Positions 9,880-19,940 are shown, counted from the first letter of the stretch. The stretch is 37,553 bases of DNA from Gyrodactylus bullatarudis (GCA_012064415.1 SSNU01000264.1:1-37553); one strand, 5' to 3'. Notes: generated by a model from the letters alone, not told the origin. Numbers and translations are program-made.

Positions 9880-10541
9880 GTCCTATTGGAAAACCACTGG
9901 TTAAAAAATGCTGTTACAATTCTTATTCCTACATTAAATCAAAAACTATCCTTCGTGTCGCATAATGTTGCATATCTGGCAGCTGGTATGATCCAAACAG
10001 ATTACCTTAAAAATACTCATTTTAATCTATAAGTATACATTTTGAGAGAAAGAGTAGAACAAACTGCTAGATAACAATGATCGGAGATTTTTCAACTTTT
10101 TTATAGAGATTTAACCAAATTTCTACAGAATTTCGCGCTGATTCCAAGTATACTAATATCATATATGTTTCCCGAAAAAATTGAGAGATAATAGCCCTCG
10201 AAGTTTTTTTATTATTTTTATTTTCAATGGGTCCTAATTTCACCTCCTCGCAAGATACCACAGTAGAAAATATATCAATAGATAGTAGATGAAGAAAACT
10301 ATAACATATCAAAAATAATTGATGAATATTCATGCTGTAGTTTAAATAAGAATAGGTTAACTAGAAAAATACATTCAATAGTTTGTTTTTTATGCATCCT
10401 ATTTTGTCAACCTGAAGCAGAACAAAGAGTAAAATAAATTCATCCAATAAGCCATCATGCGTGTAATTAACTGTTCTTCGATAAAAAAGACTTATTTTTC
10501 CAACTCCAAACATTTAGTTATTATTGACTAATTTTTTTCAG
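9880..10541. other. No gene recognised
   Basis: A minus-strand ORF at 10067-10333 starts with a hydrophobic, signal-peptide-like stretch, but has no other support. The last 25 nt are the pyrimidine-rich acceptor of the next exon. Confidence 0.3.
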
Positions 10542-10773
10542 TTACTAAATGAAAATGGTGATAATGATGAAGATTTCGAAATCGTAAATAAAATTAATTA
10601 ACACGTATTTCCAATAAGTTTTCGTTAAGTAGAAGCAAAGTAGAAATCAGACCACAAGTAAATCATTCTTCAAAAAGATTTTCTAGCTTAATTTTTCTGA
10701 ATATGTGAATACCAGTGAAGTTCTTTATAGTACTAAGGAAACACCAGAAATCCAGTACAAGTTCGAAGGAGAT
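10542..10773 (+). CDS. Exon pair A2-B2 of the unrecognised repeated exon family
   Basis: Exon A2 (10542-10583, 14 codons) follows the acceptor TTTTTTTCAG and ends at ATC|GTAAAT; it encodes LLNENGDNDEDFEI. After a 103-nt intron ending TTTTCTAG, exon B2 (10687-10773, 29 codons) is open and ends GAT|GTAAGT; it includes NTSEVLYSTKETPEIQYKF. All junctions are phase 0, so the pair can be used or skipped without a frameshift. Composition is acidic and polar, with no predicted fold or signal. The segment 10548-10782 recurs at 12109-12343 with two differences. Homologous exons occur at 8573 and 15436. I do not recognise the protein. An intrinsically disordered repeat protein, or part of an unknown mobile element, are both open possibilities. 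Confidence 0.45.
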
Positions 10774-10860
10774 GTAAGTCATTTTAATCTGAAATTCGAT
10801 ACAATATAAGGGTTCAATATTTTTCTATAATTTAATTCATAATAAGCATATTAGAACAGA

Positions 10861-11180
10861 TGGTTACAGTGCCTTTCCAGAATTCAATACCTCGTACAAG
10901 CAGTAATAAGTTTAAAAGCCTTCCTCACAAAAATGAAAAACAGAAGTCATAATGAAAATAACACGAAGTAGGTTGTAGCCGATAATCGATTAATTCAAGT
11001 TCTTAGCAGGGCTCCAAAAACAGTCACAGAATTGGATAAAAATCAAATTAACGAGAAGTCAACGATACAGTCATTGACACACAAGATGGGTTGTGAATGT
11101 GTTACACATCAAACCAATTTGTTATTCATACATCTTTCTGTCCACCACACATCTGACCAATAGTATTCAATATTAGTACC
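10861..11180 (+). CDS. Exon-like ORFs downstream of exon B2
   Basis: From the ATG at 10861 a frame of about 30 codons reads MVTVPFQNSIPRTSSNKFKS and then lysine-rich sequence. After a GAAGTAG acceptor-like site, a second frame at about 10974-11158 reads VVADNRLIQVLSRAPKTVTE and later STIQSLTHKMG. The second resembles the helix-turn-helix region of Tc1-type transposases, but a further exon of the neighbouring family is equally possible. No catalytic motif is visible. Confidence 0.25.
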
Positions 11181-12102
11181 AACCACTGAAATTTGAGGAT
11201 CATGTATTTTTTCCTTTCAATCCATCATTCTAAAACTATAGGGATATTGACAAAAAAAGTATATATGAGTAGGCTATTTGACAAAAAGTGTATAGTATTT
11301 CCACTAATAGTTGTATACGGTCTATTTTCAAGTGTCAAATAGTTTTTTTCACATATTGTATTGGTGTGTTCGAGATTTTCTAAATATAAATAGGTTTATG
11401 CAATTAATGTATACATGGTGGGGTTTTTTAACTAACCTAAATATGTTTTTACAATTAATGTATAAATTGTGGAGATATTTATTAAAATATTATTACACCT
11501 CTGTTATTTGAAGGATATTCTCAATTACTATATTAATTTGATCAGTGGTAAATGAACCGAGCAACAATACTAGAATGTTCCTCGTTATATTTACGAAAAA
11601 AACAACAGGGAAAGTTGCGGATTATGCATAATCGGCTAATTATCCAAATTCGTCACAACATATACACTCAACTTCGTAGAAAATGTATTACAGGTAAAAT
11701 CGAAATTTAAGACTACAAAAGAAAAAGGCTCGTGACCTTTCTACATTTGTTTACGTTGTGATTTCTTACGTTTACATGTAATAACGATGTTTGAATAATT
11801 ATGTAATGTAAAGGTGGGGAAAGCCCCCTTTTTCAATTAGAATACATGTACAGCGAAATATGACTTATATGACTTTTTGATGTTTTAATTATTACTAATT
11901 ATTTCGATTTTTAAAATATTGATTATAATTTATAAATTGAATTCCTATAACGATTTTATTAAAAATGCAATAATTACTTGTTTTTCAATTTTGTTATAAG
12001 AAAGTAATAGCTTGTTTGAAAATGTGTAGAAACTCGGATTAATAGATATTCTCTAAATTTTATATTCTATGTTTTAAAATATTTTTTCATATTTTTAAAT
12101 AG
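11181..12102. other. AT-rich interval with small repeats, no gene
   Basis: 11380-11475 has two diverged copies of a 58-bp unit sharing CAATTAATGTATA. 11862-11897, in reverse, matches the left end of the hAT MITE at 13164 (AAAAGTCATATAAGTCATAT) and is probably a truncated MITE. GGGGAAAGCCCC near 11817 is a small perfect hairpin. Confidence 0.35.
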
Positions 12103-12334
12103 AAACATAATGAAAATGGTGATAATGATGAAGATTTCGAAATCGTAAATAAAATTAATTAACACATATTTCCAATAAGTTTTCGTTAAGTAGAAGCAAA
12201 GTAGAAATCAGACCACAAGTAAATCATTCTTCAAAAAGATTTTCTAGCTTAATTTTTCTGAATATGTGAATACCAGTGAAGTTCTTCATAGTACTAAGGA
12301 AACACCAGAAATCCAGTACAAGTTCGAAGGAGAT
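12103..12334 (+). CDS. Exon pair A3-B3, recent duplicate of A2-B2
   Basis: Exon A3 (12103-12144) follows the acceptor TTTTTAAATAG and encodes KHNENGDNDEDFEI. Exon B3 (12248-12334) is identical to B2 except for one base (TTC for TTT in LYS/LHS context). Frames, phase-0 junctions and donors (GTAAAT, GTAAGT) are all preserved. The first six bases of exon A differ from A2, because the duplicated block starts just inside the exon, yet an acceptor AG is still present in the right place. Downstream, around 12545-12640, a lysine/serine-rich open stretch (VEKTPKLSSNSGEKSEKAH) may be a further exon. Function unknown. Confidence 0.45.
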
Positions 12335-12666
12335 GTAAGTCATCTTAGTAAGATTTTTCATACAAAATTTCATATAACTCTTGATTCAAAAGATTTATTC
12401 AGAACTAATTTAGAAAATTCATAGAAGATATATTAAAACCAAATATATATTTCTTGAAGCATCATCAGTGGTAATTCTTCAAAAATGATGTTAATTAAGA
12501 GTTCATTCAGGATAATATTTTACAAATCATGAAAGAAATCGTAAAGTCAAAGAAAATAAGAATAAATTCCAAGTTGAAAAAACACCAAAACTCTCAAGCA
12601 ACAGTGGAGAGAAAAGTGAAAAAGCTCACATTGGCCAAGGTAGTTGAAGATTATAGGAATAGTTTT

Positions 12667-13877
12667 TTTGATCACATAGATTAGGTTTGTATAGGTTAAT
12701 AGTAAATTTTTCTTTCATCCATACATCTGTGCTGTCGTCATTAGGGTTTTTGTATAAAACGGAAAAATTAGAAATTGAAGCTGTATGATCTTCTTATCTT
12801 TTAACCCCAGTATCCTTCTTCAGATGATCCTCCGCTCGTGTAGATAATTTCCTAATCGTTCTACCTATATATGAGGCTCCATAATCACATTAGAATTTAA
12901 TAATAGAATAAACTAATAGAGTTTTTCGAGAAAACAACTATTTTTATGAAGCTCAACGTCAAAGGTGATAGGTTCAGTAATGACATTAGAAGAAGGCTAA
13001 ATGATCTCATCAATCAACATTATAATAATATACGATTGAAAATTGTATTTAAAACTCAGAGATTGTTTAGTTTGATTCATAAGGATTTGCTGAAGCCAGA
13101 GGAGAAAACTCTAATAGTTTAAAAATTCCAATGTGATTGTGAAGCCTCATATATAGGTAGAACTAGAGCATCTAAAAGTCATATAAGTCATATTATACAA
13201 GTAGACAAGTACATTAAACAAATAGAGCACATTGGTATAATCAGAAGAGGTGTGAGGTTTCATATAAAAAAGTTGTAAGAGCATATATATCGGTCATTTA
13301 TTTGGTAATAGGTCATATTTTTTAAATGGCATATTTATAGGTTATATTTATACATAATGTATACTTTGCATAGAATATACCCATACCTAATCTAATTGAC
13401 CAATCACATTCATTTTTTGATTTCCCAGGATTGACATTTTGATTACATCATGCAGCGTGCTTTATTCTATATTATTTTAACCACACCAAGGCGATATCGA
13501 ATCCTGACCCAATTCATTCCTAGAATCTAAAACGGGAGATCTATATTGTAATATTTGATGTTGCACTGCCAAATCATTTCTTATTTATTAACATTGAGTC
13601 ATAAGTAGTATTTAAAAAGTCATATAATATGACCCAAAATGATAAGTGCCTTTTTATAAGCGCCTATAAATGATTTTTTAGGTCATATTTTTGACGCTCT
13701 AGGTAGAACGATTAGGAAATTATCTACACGAGCGGAGGATCATCTGAAGAAGGATACTGGGGTTAAAAGATAAGAAGATCATACAGCTTCAATTTCTAAT
13801 TTTTCCGTTTTTTACAAAAACCCTAATGACGACAGCATAGATGTATGTGTGTGAGAAAAATTTCCTACTAACCTATA
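12667..13877 (+). mobile_element. Foldback Penelope-like element A
   Basis: Plus-sense element. Positions 12667-12934 are the reverse complement of its own endonuclease end (13103-13155 joined to 13702-13877). The two arms differ at only a handful of bases over roughly 235 bp. Between them is the PLE linker starting MKLNVKGDRFSNDIRRRLND, then FQCDCEASYIGRT (GIY-YIG start). After an hAT MITE insertion the nuclease continues as RTIRKLSTRAEDHLKKDTGV. Stops are present (for example TTTAAAAA near 13122). The right end is cut by a mariner inserted at TA (13876-13877). PLE B (27617-28860) has the same inverted arm at the same junction, so the architecture predates both copies. RT is missing here. 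Confidence 0.65.
13164..13701. mobile_element. hAT-type MITE, 538 bp, with perfect 8-bp target duplication
   Basis: The ends are inverted: TAGAGCATCTAAAAG at the left, and TAGAGCGTCAAAAATATGACC read from the right. Both sides carry GGTAGAAC (13156-13163 and 13702-13709), an exact 8-bp duplication typical of hAT. Removing one copy and the insert restores the PLE reading frame TATAGGTAGAACGATTAG seen uninterrupted at 28455. No transposase is encoded. The ends resemble those of the hAT elements at 29822 and 30021, which may mobilise it. Confidence 0.85.
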
Positions 13878-15160
13878 TAGTGGTCGACAAAATAAAAGTT
13901 TTCACTCAAAAATCCCTTTTTCTCAGCTTTATAATATGCTAGAAAGATGTAACACACAACAGTCAAAAGAGAAAAAAAATTTACTATTAAATCATATGGA
14001 AAGTTATATTGACAATTTATTCATAGATTAAAAAACAGTTATTTATAAGGCTATGTCTTATCTTTATAAACTATCATATAGCTGAAAAGAAAATTTCTTA
14101 CTTTTGAACTTCGAAAGTTTCGATTCTAGATATTCTATGAACAATTGGAAATTGTCTATACCTGATGTGACGAAAAATTCAAAACTCTCTGGATTGGAGA
14201 AGGAACGATATATCGAGCTCAAACAAGAGGGTTCCAATAATCGAAGGATCGCTAAAACTCTCGGTTGTTCTTCTACTTCAATATGCAACTTGTTAAATAC
14301 GAAAGAATCAGAAAAATTTAAAGAAAGAAGAGGGAGAAAGGCAATTATACCAAGTAGCCTCAAAAGTAAAATTATATACACAGTTGTAGAAAACAAAAGA
14401 ATTGCTCCTCAAATAAAAGATAAACTTAATTTAAAAGCCAATGTACGTACAATTAAACGTTACCAAAAATTAAATGTTAAATTATCTTGTGGAAAAGCTA
14501 ATAATATTCCCATCTAAATTCTGACGATAAATTTGCAAGAAAAAAATTGGGCTGCAGTTAAGATTGCTAAGACCATTGATTTGGAAAAATAATATTTTTT
14601 GATGAAAAAAAATTCAATTTGGATGAACCTGATGGTTTAAATCTCTCTTGGATTGATAGAAATCTTCCGAAACCAACCTGTGTTAAACGTGGCTTTGGAG
14701 GTGGCAGTGTTATGGTCTGAGGAAGTATCTTAAATAATGGAACTGGCAATTTAATTATTGTGAATGAGAAGCTGGATTCAGTTTCATATCGGAATTTATT
14801 AAAATACCAATAAGCTCCTTTTAAAGAGGTGATCAAAAATACATGGGTCTTGTCTTAGCAACACAATACACCTTGTCATAGATCTAAGTCGCCATTGAGT
14901 TGGTTTAAGGAGCAAGAAGTTGAATTATTACCCTAGCCTGTAAGAAGTCCACTGAAAGCCCATTGAAAATCTTTAAGCGCAATCATTTTAAGGTTGAAGT
15001 CTTCATTGGGGCGATTTTTGGGGTTATTTTTAGAAAAATATTTTCTTTTGGGATGTTTTTTAGAATTAACCCAATTTAATAAATATATGATATGTAAGAG
15101 GTTGAAGAGTATGCCCGAAATAAAAGCGATAATATTCGGCATCTTTATTATTCATTAAAA
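13878..15160 (+). mobile_element. Tc1/mariner element, right end not found
   Basis: The left terminus TAGTGGTCGAC follows a TA target at 13876-13877 inside PLE A. It shares TAGTGGTCGA with the mariner at 21213-27396, but the following bases differ. The transposase pseudogene occupies the middle. I could not find the matching inverted terminus or the resumed PLE sequence (CAAACCTAATCTATG, known from PLE B), so the right end is deleted or rearranged. Confidence 0.6.
14104..15100 (+). pseudogene. Tc1/mariner transposase, broken
   Basis: An open frame (14104-14517, 137 codons) carries the two DNA-binding helix-turn-helix units: ERYIELKQEGSNNRRIAKTL with CSSTSICNLL, then RRGRKA and LKSKIIYTVVEN. 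The catalytic part follows in other frames: IIFFDEKKFNLDEPDG with the first catalytic Asp, then GGGSVMV with the tryptophan position now a stop, NGTGNLIIVN, and a degraded QHNTPCH region. The stretch where the second and third acidic residues should lie (normally near DWPARSPDLNPIEN) is disrupted (LLP*PVRSPLKAH). Family role: cut-and-paste transposition at TA sites. Several stops make this copy inactive. Confidence 0.75.
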
Positions 15161-15435
15161 CGTTTGCTCAGATCATAGAAGACACAAAAACCCATCTTAC
15201 TAGAAATTATTAGTTGAATATTATTCAATTCATACACATTGTTGGAATTACTATAGGAACCCTGCATTATGTGATTTGGTAAGATAGAATTACTTTTAAG
15301 TCTAGAGGTAAAACAGCGAATTTAATTTTCAAATTAATCTTCATTTAAGTATTTTGTCAGTCTTTTGTTTTTAAAAGTGACGAATTTGATGATAGTTTGT
15401 GTTTGAAAATTAATCCTTATAATTTTACTTTATAG

Positions 15436-15656
15436 CCCAAGCCCAAACTTCCATTTGATAACGGAGATAATTCTGTTGCAGTGAATTTTATTTCTAAACC
15501 GATTTGTAAAAAGGGAGTTGAGAAAAAGGATGAATTGCCTCGAGTAAATTAAATATCACATAAAACGCATAGAGTGATACAATTAGCTATCATCAACCGA
15601 TGGGAACTGGTGAAAAATATGCTGAGCCACAACTTGTGATCGAAGTTGAGACAAAC
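15436..15656 (+). CDS. Exon pair A4-B4 of the unrecognised repeated exon family
   Basis: Exon A4 (15436-15543, 36 codons) follows ATTTTACTTTATAG and ends CGA|GTAAAT. It is the longest intact exon A (starts PKPKLPFDNGDNSVAVNFI, ends EKKDELPR). A possible exon B4 (15573-15656, 28 codons) starts after GCATAG, reads through YHQPMGTGEKYAEPQLVIEV and ends AAC|GTGAGT. It aligns loosely with B2 (TSEVLYSTKETPEIQYKF). The intron between them would be only 29 nt, far shorter than the 103 nt in units 2 and 3, so a deletion or a pseudo-unit is possible. A plain read-through frame hits TAA within the intron. Protein unknown. Confidence 0.4.
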
Positions 15657-15951
15657 GTGAGTAAGCAAAATTTATCAAAGATTTTTTTTGCTTCTGACCT
15701 GGAGTCTCTTTTAGATTTCAGATCGAAAAAAAGATGTTTTGGTCAATGAAATGAAATGAAAATTTATTGAACAATTCATATGTTCTGCTTTACAATTATC
15801 ATTTTCATATTAAAAATAGTTGTTATGTACAATTATAATTAAGGGTTTAGAAAAATAAATAATGAAGATATATATAAAAAAAGTAATAATCAAAATAGTT
15901 AGAAAAAATCTTTGCAAATCTGAATCCATTCTTTGAAATAATATATATGTT

Positions 15952-16125
15952 ACCGTGAAAATGGGAAATCAGTGAATGGACGATAATCACTAGTGAAAAT
16001 AGGAAATCGTTTATTTTCCCGGAAAATGGGAAATATTTACCCTTTTCACTGAGTTTTCACTGAAACCTTCACCGTGAAAATGGGAAATCAGGGGATGTAC
16101 GATAATCACTAGGGAAATGCGAATT
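15952..16125. repeat. Subterminal direct repeats of the KRBA2-like element
   Basis: Two units of about 50 bp, 119 bp apart, start ACCGTGAAAATGGGAAATCA and share GATAATCACTAG. Between them, further GAAAATGGGAAAT and TTTTCACTGAG pieces run in both orientations, so the end can fold. A related piece (AAATCAGTGAATGGAC) lies at 34182-34197. Repeats of this kind often bind transposase, but that is inference. Confidence 0.5.
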
Positions 16126-16598
16126 AAAATCAACAAAGAGATTCGATATCTTTAGATAAGGCTTGTTTCTTTTCCTAGTCATACTTTGTACATATTTTTT
16201 TCTTGAAAGACTTTAATATTCAATCAATAAGTTGATAAAAAATGCCTTAAAATTTTAAATTGAAAAGATATTGTAAAATTCAGGTAAATATCTTTCAAAA
16301 TCAAGAGAGAATTTTCAAAATAAGTGTTATTTTAGCATTTTTATTGACGTTCGAAATTAAAAATATTTTTGCGAGTTGTTTATTGAGAAAGTAAAAGCAG
16401 TTTTATGATTAGCTCAGTGCTTTGTTGAAATACGCTGTGCACTTTTTAACTTATTTTAGACTTAAAAAATTCTAACAGGCCGAGTATGTGGGATTTTCAT
16501 TCCTAAATTAGGAATCCTAATCAATAAAAATAATATAATAATTTTCATCAAAAATTTTAGTTTTTTATTGAAACAATATAAAAATAAAGCTATAATAG

Positions 16599-16889
16599 TC
16601 AAGCGTGGTGACTTGAATTACACAGTAAATGATTTTTCTTACACTTGCAAGAATTCGATTCACAATTTTGATTAAATTTGATGAATCCTTGTCCTCCGCA
16701 TAGTGAGTGTTTTGAATTTAAAGTTCTCAATGAGAGGATATCAGCCTTAACATCAGATAGTGTTAAGAATTTTTCTTGTAGTACTTCAAATCGTGTGAGG
16801 GATAGCATTTGGTTTAGAGTTCCTTCTGCAGTGCCAATCCAATATAAAGAATCTTTGGTAACACTTGGAAAAAAGTTCAGTGAAAAATT
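16599..16889 (-). pseudogene. KRBA2-like protein C-terminus with CXC-type cysteine motif
   Basis: An open frame from 16889 reads SVTKDSLYWIGTAEGTLNQM, then RFEVLQEKFLTLSDV, and ends GGQGFIKFNQ and CESNSCKCKKNHLLCNS. The last block is the cysteine-rich tail found at the end of KRBA2-like transposon proteins, presumably zinc binding. Here some cysteines have been lost (FIKFNQ where a C-x-C pair is usual, and SHH at the end). The integrase core is absent; a core of the same family without this tail lies at 3725-4696. Assignment rests on my recollection of the family layout. Confidence 0.55.
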
Positions 16890-17634
16890 TTATTTAGGGG
16901 TGGAGGCTTGTGCTAACCAATCAGATTTGAGTGGGTATTTTTATGTGCAGAACACCTAGAACAATATATAGTTAAGTATTTGTTCAGTCTCAATAGAAAA
17001 ATAACTTAGGGAAATCAAGATACTTTATCTAATTTCTTCAGAGTTCTAGTTTCATTCATCATCATTGAAAGGAGGTAATGTCACCAGTGTTGCATTCAGT
17101 TAACAATAGTCTTATTTTATCTTTTAGTCATTTTTTCAGCCAGTCGATCTCTATTCATACATATTTATAATTTCTATTTTTTATAATAGGACCTAGTCCT
17201 GCAGGGACATTTTCTAGCTAATTTTTAGCTTAGAAATCAGTATTTATTCTGTGATATCTTTGTTGAAAATTCAAAGAATAATTACGTGATCAGTAATCAC
17301 TATAGATTTCACTTCCTGCTGTAATAAATATGATCCAACAGGTGAGCGTTAGACTTAAGAAGATTTCTTTTTTTAACTAAATGGAGACATATTTTCTGAT
17401 ATGGGTTGACAGGCTTCAAGTGATCTAAATGATTCTAGAATGTGAATAAGTTAGTATAGCGTCAGAATTTCATAAGAAATAGTTTAAATTGTGATTTAGT
17501 ATACTTGTTTAACTCATTACTTCTAGATATATATACATCTTTCATAGTTAAGGAAATAAGTAATTTTTTATTTTTATTTTTTTGGTTCTAGTTAATGAAT
17601 TTCGAGTTAATTTCTCTTTTGAATTCAAATAAAC

Positions 17635-18270
17635 TCATTTTTTTATAATATTAGGTAATTTTTCAAATAAATTTTTGCTTCTATTGAAGATTGCAAGATT
17701 CTTGATTTCTCCTTGTACTCTGTATCGATTACGGAGTCCAGGAAGACTTTGAGGAGTGAGGCACTTTTTGATGAGAAGAAGGCTTTTGATGTCTCTTCGA
17801 ACCATAATTGATTCAGATGGTAGACTGAGTTTTTTCCTGTATGGCTCAGAGAGTTTACGTCGGAAAATTTTGGCAACTTTCTGAAGCTTCATAGACCATT
17901 CAGGTTTTTCAGGATTCCAGCATCCTGCACAAAATTCAAAAATAGATCGTGCCATCATTTTGAAGAGCAAAACTTTCATGAAGTCATTTTTTATGCATTT
18001 CTGAATTTGCATACATCTCGATATGAAGGATCTATGAATATCTTTATAATGATCTGTTAAGTCAAAAAATTATTATATTTAACTCCCAAATCACGAATTG
18101 TGAATTTAGGATCGATTTTTTTTCATTTACAAGTATATTTTCTTGTAATGGGATCGTAGTAAAAGGTGTTGTGTAGAAAGTTATACTTTCATTGATGCTA
18201 AGCCCGAAGGCTTTTAAATCATTTGAAAGAATTTTTAGAGATGTGTTAATTTTAGAGATGTGTCAATGAA
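17635..18270 (-). pseudogene. LINE reverse transcriptase C-terminal region
   Basis: The main frame (17635-18012, 125 codons) reads CIKNDFMKVLLFKMMARSIF, then EKPEWSMKLQKVAKIFRRKL and SLPGLRNRYRVQGEIKNLA. This is the thumb and post-RT region, about 85% identical by eye to the same part of LINE copy 1, and it keeps 35 residues deleted there. Upstream to 18270 the frame is broken but matches copy 1 nucleotide for nucleotide in large part. The catalytic YADD box lies beyond the truncation, so no polymerase could be made. Confidence 0.7.
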
Positions 18271-18300
18271 GCTCTATTCTCTTATGACCAAAGACCGACT
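18269..18300 (-). repeat. Remnant of an H-type module (H6)
   Basis: TTCTCTTATGACCAAAGACCGAC resembles the hairpin loop and one stem arm of H2, but the other arm (TCGGT) is deleted. It directly abuts the truncated 5' end of LINE copy 2. Too short for certainty. Confidence 0.3.
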
Positions 18301-19800
18301 TTCGGTATACAGTGCACTTCCCAAAAAAGTATATAAAGAAGAGGAACTGACTAAAATATTTTAACGCCTCTACTAATGAGTAATGAGAAGAATTTAAGAT
18401 TTTTTTATCCCTAAGTTAACTCATTAAATAAAGCACCATTCGATGTAGAATCAAAAGTTAAGTCAGCTGGGTAATTTCCATTCCAAAATATTGCCTGGTG
18501 ACAGTTTAAACCGAGCTTAAATCCCACTTCTTATTTTTTAAATTCATCGAACTTAAAAACAGTTTTTAATTTTTTAAATCAAATGAAAAGGTGTCATCAC
18601 AATAGAGACACCTCTATTGACAAAAGCAAACAACTACGTAAAACTCTTTCTCACTGAGTCATCGTATTGCACGTTGTGAGAATCAACACTACATACGCGA
18701 ATCGATGAGATCATTTTATAGAAGACTCTTTATGTGAAGGGGTAAATACAAAACCTTTAGGTAGGGTGAGTAAAATGGTCGAAAACAGCAAGTTTCAGAC
18801 GAAGTCGAATAGGCGATATTCAAGGTGTTTTCAAAAACAATGGGAATTTGATCACCATTAATATCTGGGGTAGAGAAGTATTCATATAGAATGGGATATA
18901 ACAAGATAAATTCAAATTTTTTTCGTTTATATAGGGCAATTTTTACTCGAGTACCCATTGTCTAATCATAATCGAGGAACGCTCATGGGGAAAATTACAT
19001 GTTTTGACATTTTCATTTGAATTTATTTAATTTTTTCCATTAAGGCCGAAAAAAGGGATTTCGATTTATGGTTCAATCGCTGCTTGGACATTGGAAAATA
19101 GGAAAAAGTTCAATAAATAAATTTTAAAATAAAAGTTTTTCCGTTATCAATTTAAATGATCTAAGTTGGAATTTGCATTTATCTAGTTTCCTCAGTTCTT
19201 AGGATGAATTTAAGTCTCACCCTTGAGTGATGGATGTTGTTTCAAGCGTCATCATTGTGATTTTAAACTCATGTAAATAAAGAGATCACAATTCCTCCCT
19301 TCTTTTTCATTGGTTAGAATAATTATAATATAATACGACTTCTCTCAGTTGTCATTAGAAAATAAAATTTATTCTCCTCTAATTTTAATCTGGAATAATA
19401 TATCGTTCAAAAAGAGGATTTTCTAAACCTTTAAAACTCTGAAAAATATAAAGAACGAAAGGTAACTGAATCTTTTCCGAAAATTAAGGATATTTTAGTT
19501 TTCCGCATTTCTCACCATTAAGCCTATTTTCATGATTAACAGAAATCGATTTGAGATAAATGAAACGAGCTAGCTATTAATTTATTAATATTTTATTTTT
19601 CACAACAAAATTTTCCCTGTAAATATCCTGTAAAGTGAGAAGAGATAAATTAATAGGATAAATACAAAATATATCTTTCTGCATATTTTACAAAACCCAA
19701 ACAAATATTTTTAATGAAGTATGATTTGATTGGCTGTTTTCTATTCATAAGTCCAGGTTCGTGCTATATACACAAAATTAATATTGTACACCAATTTCAG
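18301..19800. other. AT-rich interval without a recognised gene
   Basis: Only short ORFs in both directions, including 80 codons at 18716-18958 on the minus strand with no motif. I see no terminal repeats or RNA genes. The final bases form the acceptor of the next exon-like ORF. Confidence 0.3.
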
Positions 19801-19940
19801 AAATCGACGGAAAAGACATTCCTCATCAAACTGCTTATAGATGCATCAAAGATCCATTTAAAAAGAGCGAATCCGGAATTTTAAATTATTATTCGAGTGG
19901 AATAAAATCCTCAATACAGGAGCCCACACTGATATTTTGA
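19801..19940 (+). CDS. Exon-like ORF, unrecognised
   Basis: After the acceptor CACCAATTTCAG an open stretch of 45 codons begins IDGKDIPHQTAYRCIKDPFK and ends at TGA (19938-19940). The composition looks coding. The opposite strand has a 133-codon frame (19858-20259), also without recognisable domains; at most one of the two is likely to be real. Neither shows membrane segments or catalytic motifs. Confidence 0.25.

Larger units (their letters stand above)
15952..16963 (-). mobile_element. KRBA2-like DNA element fragment inserted in LINE copy 2
   Basis: The insert contains the C-terminal coding part of a KRBA2-like integrase and, at its 3' side, characteristic subterminal repeats (GTGAAAATGGGAAATCAG). 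It disrupts the LINE at a point equivalent to 5530. The 5' part of the element is missing; its right edge has CCAATCAGATTTGAG, also seen near 32845. I could not define a target duplication. Confidence 0.5.
15744..18275 (-). mobile_element. LINE copy 2, interrupted by a KRBA2-like insertion
   Basis: Minus strand. The 3' end at about 15744 has AATAAA followed by a short TTTCA-repeat tail, a typical LINE terminus. The homology with copy 1 runs 15800-15950, breaks at 15952-16963, and resumes at 16965 to about 18275, where a small tandem duplication (TTTAGAGATGTGT) marks the 5' truncation. The break corresponds to a continuous stretch in copy 1 (near 5530), so the intervening 1 kb is an insertion. 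Confidence 0.7.

Noticed and set aside
10067..10333. Secreted protein ORF with signal-like N-terminus on the minus strand
   Set aside because: AT-rich DNA readily gives hydrophobic starts. No cleavage-site context, homologue or splice support was seen.
15544..15572. A 29-nt intron as evidence for a genome of tiny introns
   Set aside because: The duplicated units 2 and 3 have a 103-nt intron at the same place, and unit 4 may be a pseudo-unit with a deletion. A single case is not enough.
16678..16959. 93-codon plus-strand ORF
   Set aside because: It is the shadow of the KRBA2-like C-terminus, whose cysteine motif is on the minus strand.
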